From the NCBI GenBank assembly GCA_965243165.1, contig OZ251535.1, positions 310,001-374,000 on the forward strand: a stretch of 64,000 nucleotides of DNA, read 5' to 3'. The position numbers were made by a program, and so were the translations under genes. This document shows, in pieces, positions 54,498 to 63,614 of the stretch. The stretch's first letter is position 1, and every line of letters starts with the position of its first letter. This stretch comes from CATQHD01 sp965243165. Lineage in GTDB: Bacteria > Actinomycetota > Acidimicrobiia > Spongiisociales > Spongiisociaceae. Below the pieces are notes generated by a model that saw only the letters and a list, made by a program, of their open reading frames with translations, was not told the DNA's origin and did not search any database.

Positions 54498-55414
54498 TGG
54501 AACAGCTTCTGGCCACCACCCTGCGGGCTTCCACGCCGTTGATATTGGCGGCGCTGGCCGGTGTGTTCGCCTTCCGGGCGGGAATATTCCACCTGGGGCT
54601 GGAGGGGTTGATGATCACCGGCGCCTTCGTTACGGCGGCGGTCGGCTACGCCACCGGGTCGGTGTGGCTGGGGCTGCTGGCCGCAGTGGCGGTTTGTTTG
54701 GTGCTGTCGCTGTTGTTCTGGTGGGTGATCGGTCCGCTGCGGGCCAACGTGTTCATCGCCGGACTGGGCTTGACCTCCTTGGGGCTGGGCGGCAGCGCCT
54801 TCGCCTTGACGGCCATCTTCGACATCCGCGGGACGATCCGAACCGATGTGATCCTGCCCCGCCCGGTTCAGGGCATCACCGAGGGATGGGGGGTGGTCAT
54901 ATCCGAGTCGTCCTTGCTGGTGTGGCTGTGGCCGCTGTTCGCCTTGGCTTCTTGGATAGTGCTGCGCCGCAGCCGGTTCGGCCTACAGCTGTCGGCGGTG
55001 GGCGAGTACCCGTTCGCGGCCCGCTCGGCCGGGGTGGACCCCTCTCGGACGCGGCTGTGGGCCTTGCTGATCGCCGGCGCCCTGTGCGCGCTGGCGGGGG
55101 CGGAGCTGTCGGTGGGGGCCTTGAACAACTTCACCGAGAACATGACCGCCGGACGGGGCTTCATCGCCTTCGTGGCGGTCATCTTCGGCGCCTGGCACCC
55201 GATCGGCGCCGCCGCCGCCGCTCTGTTCTTCGGGCTGGCGGACGCCCTGGGAACCCTGTCCCAGCTGACCTTCGCCGAGGCGCTCCCCCGGGAGTTCGTG
55301 CTGATGATCCCCTATGTGCTCACCATCGTCGCCGTCTGGGCGGGGGGCATCCTGCGCCGCCGCAGCCTGGAGGCCTCCGCCGGTTACGCCGAACTGAGAG
55401 AACCCGACGACTGA
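54497..55414 (+). CDS. ABC transporter permease, BMP/nucleoside type (second)
   Basis: 305 aa, nine or so helices, N-terminal LRASTPLILAALAGVFAFRA and IFHLGLEGLMITGAFV, C-terminal RGFIAFVAVIFGAWHPIGAA. Completes the importer. Confidence 0.87.
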   Translation: MEQLLATTLRASTPLILAALAGVFAFRAGIFHLGLEGLMITGAFVTAAVGYATGSVWLGLLAAVAVCLVLSLLFWWVIGPLRANVFIAGLGLTSLGLGGSAFALTAIFDIRGTIRTDVILPRPVQGITEGWGVVISESSLLVWLWPLFALASWIVLRRSRFGLQLSAVGEYPFAARSAGVDPSRTRLWALLIAGALCALAGAELSVGALNNFTENMTAGRGFIAFVAVIFGAWHPIGAAAAALFFGLADALGTLSQLTFAEALPREFVLMIPYVLTIVAVWAGGILRRRSLEASAGYAELREPDD

Positions 55415-55494
55415 CCCTGTTCGTTCCAAGCGGCCGGGCGTCGGGCCTCACCCGATCCTCTCAGCCGCCCAGGGAACCTCGCTCGACCCCGGCC

Positions 55495-55665
55495 CGAAGT
55501 TCGATTCCGGCCCAAACGCCGTCTGGTTCAGGTATTCCGTCGGGGGTTGCGCGGTTGCCATGGCTCGAAGTTCGGTCCCGGCCCAAACGCCGTCTGGTTC
55601 GGGTATTCCGTTGGGGGGTTGCGCGTGCGGTCTTGGCTTGAAGTTCGAGACCAGTCCAAACGCCA
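55495..55665. repeat. 71-73-bp tandem repeat derived from the end of R2
   Basis: Units start at 55495, 55566 and about 55639 (partial): CGAAGTTCGATTCCGG / CGAAGTTCGGTCCCGG / TGAAGTTCGAGACCAG, each continuing with CCAAACGCC. R2 copy 1 ends in related sequence, so this end has been amplified. Confidence 0.7.
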
Positions 55666-55950
55666 TTGAGTCCGCGAAAATCGGCCCCCGCCGCCGGCAA
55701 CACCGGGCCCATCCCCCGCCGCCGCCTCCTTGAACGAAATCCGCCGGGCCGCACGAGGCCGCCTCCGGCCCGAAGGGGCCGGACCGAACGGGATCCGTCT
55801 CTGACCGCCGCCTCTCCGGAAGCTCGCGGCGGTGTTTGTGCATCAGCCCAATAGGTATACCAAATTTTCGGGCTTCCGTATAGGGGTGTGTTGGAGAACA
55901 TTTCGCGGACTCGACGCTTCGATCCTCCGGCCTTCATCCGGGGCCTGCTC
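55630..55950 (-). repeat. Structured repeat R2, copy 3
   Basis: Minus-strand copy: stem CCGGCCC/GGGCCGG with loop CTTC, marker GAAAATTTGGTATA, downstream AACATTTCGCGGACTCGACG region on the plus strand. Confidence 0.65.
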
Positions 55951-56005
55951 ATGCGGCTCGAACAGGGACGGGCGCGGCCCCGATTCCTTGGAACTACATA
56001 TCACA
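55945..56005 (+). repeat. Dispersed repeat R4, copy 3 (partial)
   Basis: Contains ATGCGGCTCGAACAGGGACG and ATTCCTTGGAACTAC. The gap 55415-56052 holds R2, its tandem repeat and this fragment. Confidence 0.45.
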
Positions 56006-56052
56006 GCCAGGCCGGAGCCGAACACCGGGCTGTTGGATCGGGCCTGGGGTGT

Positions 56053-56898
56053 TCACCCTTCCAAGAAGTCGAGGATGGCGGCCGTCGACTCTTCGGCTTG
56101 TTCCACGTAATGGCCGTGGCCGCTGCCTTCGAAGACCCTCAGGCGGGCGTCGGGCAGGTGCTCGGCCACCCAGCGGGCTCCGGCGCCGGGCAGGGGGGCG
56201 TCCAAGGGGGTGAGGCAGTCCTCGGAGCCGACCATCACCAAGGTTGGACAGGCGATCCGGGGCAGCAGATGGGTGACGTCGGTGTCGATCATGGCCTGGC
56301 AGCCGTCGATGAACACTCGATCCGAGGCGTTGCGGGCCACCGTTTCCTGGGTGGCCGCGATGAGGGCTTCGCCGCCGGCGGGGCCGTCCAGGTAGGCGCG
56401 GGAGAAGGCCTTGGTCGCCAGCTCTTCGGCCATTTCCCGCGAGGCCGCCCCGTAGGCTCGGGCGATGTGCTGCCAGACCTTGAACTGGAGCACCGCCATC
56501 TGGTCGCATCTGGCCACCGCCCCCGCCCCCAGCAGCAGCTTGTCCACCTTGGCCGGGTATCGGGCGGCGAAGGCGAGGGCGATGAAGCTGCCCATGGACC
56601 CGCCGTGGATGTGGGCGCGGCCGATGTCCAAGGCTTCCATCAGCCCGGCCAGGTCATCGCACCAACCGCCGAAGGTATAGGTCTGGTCGGGCCGGCCGCT
56701 CCGCCCGTAACCCCGGTGGTCGTAGTCCAGCACCCGGTAATGCCGGGAGAGCAGGGGGGTGATGGTCGCATACCCCTCGTGGGCGCTCACCGCCCCTCCG
56801 ATCTGGACGACGGTCTCCCCTTCCCCCTCGAACCGATACCAGAGCTCGACTCCGTTGACTTCCACTTTCGGCACAGCGGCCTTCCTTTCCTCCAGCAT
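56053..56898 (-). CDS. Alpha/beta-fold hydrolase
   Basis: 281 aa. Nucleophile elbow GGSMGS with S101, oxyanion stretch VQIGGAVSAHEG, likely acid in MVGSEDCLTPLDA and histidine in EGSGHGHYVE. Hydrolyses an ester or amide or splits a C-C bond; specificity cannot be judged. Divergent from the MFS gene with a 36-base shared spacer. Confidence 0.85.
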   Translation of the reverse strand: MLEERKAAVPKVEVNGVELWYRFEGEGETVVQIGGAVSAHEGYATITPLLSRHYRVLDYDHRGYGRSGRPDQTYTFGGWCDDLAGLMEALDIGRAHIHGGSMGSFIALAFAARYPAKVDKLLLGAGAVARCDQMAVLQFKVWQHIARAYGAASREMAEELATKAFSRAYLDGPAGGEALIAATQETVARNASDRVFIDGCQAMIDTDVTHLLPRIACPTLVMVGSEDCLTPLDAPLPGAGARWVAEHLPDARLRVFEGSGHGHYVEQAEESTAAILDFLEG

Positions 56899-56934
56899 GA
56901 GGATAGCCCCGCCCGCCCTCCTATTCTGGGCTGG

Positions 56935-58086
56935 ATGCGCCCCGTCCCCCCTCTGGTTCCCCGGCTGGCCCTGCTGGCCTCCGCCGGCACGATGGCGATG
57001 GGGGTGGGGGTCATCATCTCGCTTCTGGCCGACATCCAGGACCGGTTCGGCTTTCCCGCCTGGTCGCTGGGGCTGCTGGCGGGCATATCCTTCACCTTCA
57101 CGCTGATGGCGAGCCTGTGGCTGGCGCCCTTGGCCGACCGGGGGTGGGAGCGCCTCCTCATCGTGGTGGGGGCGGTCTGCGCCGTCCTCTCCATGCTCTG
57201 GATGACGGCGGCGGCGGCCCTCTGGCAGTGGGCGGCGGCGAGGGCGGTGCTCGGTCTGAGCGAGGGCCTCTTGATGGGTTCGGCCCGCCGGGTGCTGTTG
57301 AGTTGGGATCCGGAGCAGCAGGGCAAGGCGCTCAGCGCCCTCTTGGTGGCCTTCATGACCGGTTTCATGCTCGGCCCTCCGGTCGGGGGGGTGTTGAACG
57401 GATACGATCCGAGGCTGCCCTTCCTCGTTCCCGCCTTGGCGGGGGCGGTGCTGCTTCCCCTGCTGCTGCTGGTGAAGCCGGGCAGCTACGAAAGGGCGGC
57501 GGTCAGGCTGAACCGCCGCGCCCTGCTCGCCCGCCCCGGCTTCCTGTCAGGGCTGCTGTTGGCGGCGGTTCCGTGGTTGACGATCGGGGTGATCGACGCC
57601 ACCTGGGCCCGCTTCCTGACCGACCTCGGGGCCGACCCCCTCGTGATCGGGTTGGGCTTTCTGGCCCTGGCGTTTCCCAGCCTGGCCGCCACCCCCGTCG
57701 GCGGCCGCCTGGCCGACCGCATGAACCCCGTCGCGCTGGGCCTGGCCGCCGCCGCGGTGCAAGTTCCCCTGACCGCCCTGTTCGGATGGGCCGACAGCAT
57801 CGCCGTCCTGCTGCTGTTCGGGGGCCTGCACTCCGCCAGCTGGGCCATGACCGCCCCGCCGGGCCAGGCGGCGGTGGCCAAGGCGGCGCCGCCCGGTCAG
57901 GCGGCCGAGGCGCAGAGCCTGGTCGAGGCCTGCGGGTTGGTGATGGCCAGCGCGGGGGCTTATATCGCCGCCCCCATCTACGACTGGGCCGGCCCGGAGT
58001 TCCTGTACGGGGTCACCGCCGCCGCTTTGGCCGTCATGCCGTTGACCGTGTTCGGGCTGAGGAACAGATGGCGCGGCGTGTTCTGA
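56935..58086 (+). CDS. MFS transporter
   Basis: 383 aa from ATG 56935, about 12 helices in two halves. The A-like loop LWLAPLADRGWERLLIVVG and the start of the second half are typical of the superfamily; AAPPGQAAEAQSLVEACGLV lies in a late loop. Close, divergent partner of a hydrolase gene, so it may import that enzyme's substrate or export its product. Confidence 0.83.
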   Translation: MRPVPPLVPRLALLASAGTMAMGVGVIISLLADIQDRFGFPAWSLGLLAGISFTFTLMASLWLAPLADRGWERLLIVVGAVCAVLSMLWMTAAAALWQWAAARAVLGLSEGLLMGSARRVLLSWDPEQQGKALSALLVAFMTGFMLGPPVGGVLNGYDPRLPFLVPALAGAVLLPLLLLVKPGSYERAAVRLNRRALLARPGFLSGLLLAAVPWLTIGVIDATWARFLTDLGADPLVIGLGFLALAFPSLAATPVGGRLADRMNPVALGLAAAAVQVPLTALFGWADSIAVLLLFGGLHSASWAMTAPPGQAAVAKAAPPGQAAEAQSLVEACGLVMASAGAYIAAPIYDWAGPEFLYGVTAAALAVMPLTVFGLRNRWRGVF

Positions 58087-58104
58087 ATCCCTTGGGCAGT
58101 TGAC

Positions 58105-58180
58105 CCTGATTGTTCATATTCCCGCGTGGCGGACCCCCGTCCGCACCGGTTCATCAGCCCGTACATCCCAGACCCCGAAG
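58105..58180 (+). repeat. Dispersed repeat R5, copy 3
   Basis: TTGTTCATATTCCCGCGTGG then GGTTCATCAGCCCGTACATC and CCAGACCC. The rest of the gap up to 58434 shows nothing recognisable except the RBS AGGAGG before 58435. Confidence 0.55.
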
Positions 58181-58434
58181 CGGCGGCTTTCACCGGTTGG
58201 CGAACGCCTCCCATATCTCGGAAAGTCATTACCCGGGTCAGAAGGATGCGGGCCGCTTATTTCATCTGCCCGCCCGTTTCGCGAAGCCTCGAATTATCGG
58301 GTTCACAATCGGTCCTGATTTTCATCTATGTATTGCCTTGGCTGGAAGGATGCAGGCGTGCATCCAGCCGCCCGCCCCGTCTCGCGTGAACGATCGGGGT
58401 AGGCTCCGCTGCGTCGAGGCGAGGAGGATGAACG

Positions 58435-59757
58435 ATGGCAGCCAAAGCGCTGGTCGGGGCGAAGGTCATCGACGGCACCGGGCGGGGCCCGATCGACGAC
58501 GCGGTGGTGCTGATCGACGGGGAGCGCATCGACGCCGTCTTCCGCCGGGGCGACATGGACATCCCCGCCGGCGCCGAAAGGGTGGACCTGGCGGGCGCCT
58601 GCGTGATTCCAGGCTTGGTGGACTGCCATGTGCATGTGGGGGTGCTGGCCGACAACTCCTTCCTGGCGGTGGACGACCCGCAAGCCTTGGCTGACCAGTT
58701 CATGACCGCCCTGCTGCGGCGCGGGGTGACCACGGTCCGGGACACCGGCAACTTCGACCCCGGCGGGGTGTTCCGCACCTTCAAGCAGGGCCGGGAAGGC
58801 TGGCCGCGCTTCTTCGGGGCCGGGACCATCTTGGACGGCCCGGCGGACCCCCCGGCGCCGTGGCGGTGGCTGGCGGTCATCGACGACGAGGAGAGCGCCC
58901 GGAGGGAGGCGGCCCGGCTGGTCGAGGCCGGCATGGACTTCCTGAAGGTGTACGTGTGGGCGCGGCTGCCGGTGCTGAGGGCGGTGGTGTCCGAGGCCCA
59001 CCGGCGGGGGGTGCGGGTGGCGGCCCACGTCGGGCACGTGGTTACGGTGGAGGAAGCGGTCAAGACGGGGGTGGACGCCCTCGAACACGTCCGAGTGGGC
59101 CGGGAGCTGGTGCCGGACGACCGGCTGGCCGAGCTCGAGGCGTTGCCGGGCCGGGCCCTGGATCCACTGGTGGGCTTCCAGGCGTGGCGGTTCATCGACC
59201 CGGAGTCGCATCTGGCCGACCGGCTCATCGGCCTGATGGCTGAGAGGGGCACCTTCATCACACCCACCCTGACCCTCTCGCAGAGCATCCTGGCCGGCAA
59301 CACCCCGGCCGGGGCCTGCCCCGAAGGCTTGGAGGAGATGCCGGAGGCGGTGGCCGACCAGTGGCGCCAGTACGCCTACCCCTTCGACTACAGCGAGGCC
59401 GACTGGGAACAGGCGCCGGTGGAGCTGCGCAACCAGATGGCGTTCATCGGGCGGGCGCAGCGGGGCGGAGTCAAGGTAACGGCGGGCACCGACCTCACCA
59501 ACCCGTTCGTAGTGCCGGGCCACAGCATGCACGAGGAGCTGCGCCTGCTGGTGGAAGGCTGCGGTTTCACCCCGCTGGAGGCCCTCGCCGCCGCCACCGG
59601 GAGGGCGGCCGAGCTGCTGGGCCGCCAAGACGATCTGGGAACGATAGAGAAGCGCAAACTGGCCGACTTGGTGGTGTTGGACGGCGACCCCTTGGAGGAC
59701 ATCTCCAACACCCGGCGGATCAGGGCCGTCTACAAGGACGGCCGGTTGGCGGCGTAG
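58435..59757 (+). CDS. Amidohydrolase-superfamily protein (imidazolonepropionase-like)
   Basis: 440 aa. Metal motif H-x-H at H65/H67 in VDCHVHVGV, later histidines in VAAHVGHVVTVEEAV, the catalytic aspartate in VTAGTDLTNPF, and the C-terminal composite sheet LADLVVLDGDPLEDISN. This subgroup includes prolidases and other peptide, lactone or N-acyl hydrolases. SD AGGAGG before the ATG at 58435. Confidence 0.87.
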   Translation: MAAKALVGAKVIDGTGRGPIDDAVVLIDGERIDAVFRRGDMDIPAGAERVDLAGACVIPGLVDCHVHVGVLADNSFLAVDDPQALADQFMTALLRRGVTTVRDTGNFDPGGVFRTFKQGREGWPRFFGAGTILDGPADPPAPWRWLAVIDDEESARREAARLVEAGMDFLKVYVWARLPVLRAVVSEAHRRGVRVAAHVGHVVTVEEAVKTGVDALEHVRVGRELVPDDRLAELEALPGRALDPLVGFQAWRFIDPESHLADRLIGLMAERGTFITPTLTLSQSILAGNTPAGACPEGLEEMPEAVADQWRQYAYPFDYSEADWEQAPVELRNQMAFIGRAQRGGVKVTAGTDLTNPFVVPGHSMHEELRLLVEGCGFTPLEALAAATGRAAELLGRQDDLGTIEKRKLADLVVLDGDPLEDISNTRRIRAVYKDGRLAA

Positions 59758-59799
59758 GCGCAGCGGCGGGGGCCGGCGGGGATCCGGAGGGCGGGAGGT

Positions 59800-60678
59800 T
59801 CAACCGGGCCGGATCCGGATCGGGGCGCCCATGGCCGCCTCGGGGTCGATCTCTATCGACCGGTCCGCCCCTTCTCGGAAGCGGACGCGGCTGCGGCGCA
59901 GCGCGGAAGCCGCCGCCGCCGGGTCGGCCGAACGCAGCTCCAGCCGGAACGGGCCCGGCCCAAGCCTCTCCAACGCGGCGCTTTCAGGAGATCCCGGGGC
60001 GGGCTGAAAGACCGACAACTCGAAGTTCTCCACCCGCCGTTTCCAGACTGCAGCCCCTGAGGGCGGGGTGGGCGCGGTCCAACGCCCGCCCTCCAAACCG
60101 AGGCCCCGTTCGTAGATGAGCACCGCCTCCTCCGCATCCCGCACCATCAGGCTGATGCCCGCCGCCCCCGTCGTCCGGTTCTCGTGCCGCAGGAGGCCGC
60201 CGCCGCCCGCCCCGGCGGGAAGGTCGTCTCCCTCGCTGATCCAGTCGATCAGGTAGGGCCAGGGCTTGCGCCAAGGGGAACCGCCCGGCACCGCCAGCCG
60301 CCATTCCACCAATCCTCCGCCGGGCCGTTCCCGATTCATGTAGAAGGGGCCGGCGGCGCCGACGCCCATCGCCTCCAGCCGGGCGGCTTCTTCCTCCAAG
60401 CCCGACCCGGCCAGCACGTAACCCGCCAGGCCCGGTCCCCGGACGGCCAGGAAATCCACCAGCTCCTCCCCGAACCGGCCGGCGGCCCGCGCCTGCTCCG
60501 GGTCCTCCACGGCGAGCAGCTCCAGGTAGTCGGGGCCGAAGGGGACGACGGCGTTGCGGGTGCCGAGCGAAGGATGCCGGCCGCCCTCCTCCACCTCGAA
60601 GCCGAGCCGCCGGAAGGCCTCCATCCCCTCCTCGAGGTTCTCCACTCCGATCACCGCGTGGTCGAACCGTTCGATCAT
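59800..60678 (-). CDS. VOC-family protein (glyoxalase-like)
   Basis: 292 aa from ATG 60678 (MIERFDHAVIGVENLEEGME). Two beta-alpha-beta-beta-beta modules; the first has F-D-H-A-V-I-G-V, the second the GISLMVRDAEEAVLIYERGL stretch. Members include dioxygenases, glyoxalases and binding proteins. Its start overlaps the end of the LLM gene, so it is coupled to that enzyme. Confidence 0.77.
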   Translation of the reverse strand: MIERFDHAVIGVENLEEGMEAFRRLGFEVEEGGRHPSLGTRNAVVPFGPDYLELLAVEDPEQARAAGRFGEELVDFLAVRGPGLAGYVLAGSGLEEEAARLEAMGVGAAGPFYMNRERPGGGLVEWRLAVPGGSPWRKPWPYLIDWISEGDDLPAGAGGGGLLRHENRTTGAAGISLMVRDAEEAVLIYERGLGLEGGRWTAPTPPSGAAVWKRRVENFELSVFQPAPGSPESAALERLGPGPFRLELRSADPAAAASALRRSRVRFREGADRSIEIDPEAAMGAPIRIRPG

Positions 60679-61703
60679 CCGCCGCCCCCGGCGCCCGCCG
60701 GCCCGGTCAACAAGGGAAGCACCTCTTCGGTCACCCGCCGGAACTGCGCCGCCTCGTCGCGGGCAACGAGGCGCAGGGTTACGGCGGTGGCGCCCGCCTC
60801 CTCGAAACGGCGGATTTCGGCGGCGCACTGCTCGGGGCCGCCCACCGCCGTCCACCGCTCCAGGAACTCGCGGCTGTACTCCACCCCGTAGTAGCCGGCC
60901 AGGTAGGAGGACACCTTTTCCATGCCCTGCTCGCGGTCCTCGGCGACGTGGATGTTGTAGTACAGGCAGGCCTCGAAATCGTCTCCGAGCGGGCGGCCCT
61001 CCTCGGCGGCGTATCGGCGGAGGGCGGCCAGGTCGGCGGCGAAGCCCTCCGGCGTCCGGGCGGTGGTCATCCAGCCGTCGCCCAGCCGGGCCGCCCGCCG
61101 CAGGGCCCGCTCCGACAGTTTGGGGAAGGCCGGGTTGGAATGGGCGGTTATCCAGACGGGCGGGGGCCGCAGCGGGCGGGGCAGCACGGTCACGTTCTCG
61201 AAGCGGTTGTATTCACCTTCGTAGGAGGCGTTCTCGTTCTCGGACACCAAGCGGAGCACCTCGACCGCCTCTTCCATCCGCCGGCTCCGCCCGGCGGGGT
61301 CGACCCCGAAGGCGGCGAACTCCTCTTCGAACCGCCCGCCGCCCCCTCCCCGCTGCCCCTGGCAGGCGGTGAAGATCGACCGGCCCCCGGAGATGAAGTC
61401 GAAGCTGAGCCACTGATAGGCCAGCAGCAGAGCGTCCCGCAGGGGGGTGCTGGCCATGCATCCCACCCCCAGCCGCACCCGCTCGGTGCGGGCCGCCAGT
61501 GCTCCGAGCACCACCAAGGCGTCCAGCCTGGGCTTGGCGAAGATGGAATCGCCCACCCAGACCGAATCCCACACCTCGGCGGCGTCGGCCCGGACGGCCA
61601 GCTCCAGCATCTCTTCCACCGTTGACAGGCCCAGCAATACGCTGCGGTTCGACAGCGTGAGACCGTACTTGGCCCCGGCGGGGCGGGCCTTCCCTCCGTC
61701 CAT
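60675..61703 (-). CDS. LLM-class flavin-dependent oxidoreductase
   Basis: 342 aa. Luciferase-like TIM barrel: AAEVWDSVWVGDSIF, TERVRLGVGCMASTPLRDA, YNRFENVTVLPRPLRPPPVW, AARLGDGWMTTARTPEGF. In actinobacteria such enzymes often use F420 or FMNH2 to reduce or oxygenate secondary metabolites and xenobiotics. Operon with the VOC gene. Confidence 0.85.
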   Translation of the reverse strand: MDGGKARPAGAKYGLTLSNRSVLLGLSTVEEMLELAVRADAAEVWDSVWVGDSIFAKPRLDALVVLGALAARTERVRLGVGCMASTPLRDALLLAYQWLSFDFISGGRSIFTACQGQRGGGGGRFEEEFAAFGVDPAGRSRRMEEAVEVLRLVSENENASYEGEYNRFENVTVLPRPLRPPPVWITAHSNPAFPKLSERALRRAARLGDGWMTTARTPEGFAADLAALRRYAAEEGRPLGDDFEACLYYNIHVAEDREQGMEKVSSYLAGYYGVEYSREFLERWTAVGGPEQCAAEIRRFEEAGATAVTLRLVARDEAAQFRRVTEEVLPLLTGPAGAGGGG

Positions 61704-61906
61704 GGCTCCGGTCCTCCCGTCGGCTGTCCGGCCGCCCGGCCCGGGCGGGCGTTTCGAATCCTAATTCACACCCGGCCCGGCGGGAATTGCCGCGCCCCCG
61801 CGCGAGGCCGCCCCGCTCCGCCGGCTTGCGGCCGGCGCCGAAAGTCCGAAGCTCCTTCCGCAACAACGGTCGGGGGGCGGAAACAGGGTGCGCCAACCCG
61901 GCCGGG

Positions 61907-63370
61907 TCAGGGCGCGGTGAAAGCCGCTATGTGTTCGGCCAGCCGGTCGGCGGTTACGGTGTGGGTGCGCCGCAGGTCTGCCGCCGCCCGGCCGTGCCAG
62001 TAGGCGGCGGAGCGGGCGGCGGTATGGGCGTCCAATCCGGCCGCCCAGAAGGCTCCGATCATCCCCGCCAGGACGTCCCCCGTTCCGATGGCGGCCAGCT
62101 CCGGCCCGCCCGACGCCACGGCCCACCGCTCCTCCGGCGGACCCATCACGAAAGTGGGGGCCCCTTTCAGCAGCACGGTGACGCCCAGGTCCTGCGCCAG
62201 GCGGGCGGCCTCCTGATATGACGCCGTCCGGCCGGAAAGGCGGGTGAACTCGGCGGCGTGGGGGGTAATGACCGTACCGCCCGCCGCCCGCCGCAGGCTC
62301 TCGGGCCGGCCGGCCAAGGCGTTCAACCCGTCGGCGTCTACCAGCAGCGGCCCTTCCCGGCCGGCCAGCACCGCCTGCATGAAGGCGCCCGCCCCCGGTC
62401 CGGCGCCCATTCCCATCCCCAGCGCCAGCACGTCGAAGCGCCCGGCCAGCTCCAGCACCTCGGCGGCGTCCTCGGGACCGAAGGATTCGGGCGGCTCGGG
62501 CCGGGCCCGCCCCACCGCCCGGGTCATGATCTCCGGCGCCCGGATCCTTTCCTCCACCGAGGGCGGGCAGGCGATCATCACCGCCCCGGCCCCGGCCCGC
62601 AGCGCCGCCCGCGCCGCCAGCGTCACCGCGCCGCCGATCCCGGCCGACCCTCCCGCCGCCAGCACCGACCCCGCCGACCACTTGTGAGCGGTGCGCCGCC
62701 GGACGGGAATCGGGGCGTCCTCCTGTTCGCACAGCCGGAACTCCGGCGCCGTCTCGGGCAGGCCGATATCGACCTCCGTCACCCGTCCGCACAGATCCGG
62801 CCCCTCCCCGATCAGATGCCCCACCCGGAGGCCCCCGAAAGTAACGGTGGCGGCGGCCGCCAACACACCCGGAACGGCTTGGCCGGAAGCGGCGTCTAGG
62901 CCGGAGGGAACATCCACCGCCAGCACCTTCGCCGGCCCGGCCTCCCCGGCCGCCTTCGCCCAACCAGACAGATCGGGCAGCCTCCCCCCGGCCCGGAAGC
63001 CGCCCCCGAACAGGGCGTCGATCACCAGACCGCACCCGCCCTCCGGCCCCGCGCTCCAAGCCCGCACCGAGGCGCCCGCCCGCACCGCCGCCTCCCTGGC
63101 CCAGGCCGCCGCCTCGGTCCTGGGTTCGGTCAGCGCATATACATCCACCGCCGCCCCCCGCCCGGCCAGATACCGGGCCGCCGCGTAGCCGTCCCCGCCG
63201 TTGTTGCCCGGACCGGCCAGCACCGCCGCCCGCTTCCCGTAGCCGACCCCCCCCAGACGCACCGCTTCCAGCGCCGCCGCCAACCCGGCCCGGTCCACGA
63301 GCGTGATTTCGCTGTCGGCGGCCAAGGCGTCCTGGCGGCGCGACTGTTCGGGAGTGAGCACCAGACGCAT
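61907..63370 (-). CDS. nnrD: Bifunctional NAD(P)H-hydrate epimerase / ADP-dependent dehydratase
   Basis: 487 aa from ATG 63370. N-terminal YjeF_N epimerase domain (LAGPGNNGGDGYAAARYLAG; about 1-205) and C-terminal ribokinase-like dehydratase (TVITPHAAEFTRLSG, IGTGDVLAGMIGAFWAAGLD). Repairs hydrated NAD(P)H. Fused form is the usual bacterial arrangement. The start was chosen because MRLVLTPEQSRRQD is the typical N terminus. Confidence 0.92.
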   Translation of the reverse strand: MRLVLTPEQSRRQDALAADSEITLVDRAGLAAALEAVRLGGVGYGKRAAVLAGPGNNGGDGYAAARYLAGRGAAVDVYALTEPRTEAAAWAREAAVRAGASVRAWSAGPEGGCGLVIDALFGGGFRAGGRLPDLSGWAKAAGEAGPAKVLAVDVPSGLDAASGQAVPGVLAAAATVTFGGLRVGHLIGEGPDLCGRVTEVDIGLPETAPEFRLCEQEDAPIPVRRRTAHKWSAGSVLAAGGSAGIGGAVTLAARAALRAGAGAVMIACPPSVEERIRAPEIMTRAVGRARPEPPESFGPEDAAEVLELAGRFDVLALGMGMGAGPGAGAFMQAVLAGREGPLLVDADGLNALAGRPESLRRAAGGTVITPHAAEFTRLSGRTASYQEAARLAQDLGVTVLLKGAPTFVMGPPEERWAVASGGPELAAIGTGDVLAGMIGAFWAAGLDAHTAARSAAYWHGRAAADLRRTHTVTADRLAEHIAAFTAP

Positions 63371-63614
63371 CGATCCACCCGATTCCCCGTCGGCTTCCGT
63401 CCAGCCCCTCATCCTACCGAATGGTGTTGCCGCCCTCTGCCGGCTGTCACACCTGCCCGGTATGTTGCCCAACACGAAGAATGCATATTTCTCTTGAGGT
63501 ACGGAGTTGCGGAGAACCACCGGCCCCGAGCTTCCCTGGTTGCTTCCGCCCGGCGCGCATGCCGCCGGCCAGGGTTCATCGGGGTAGTATCTTTTCGAGG
63601 AGGAGGCAGACCCG

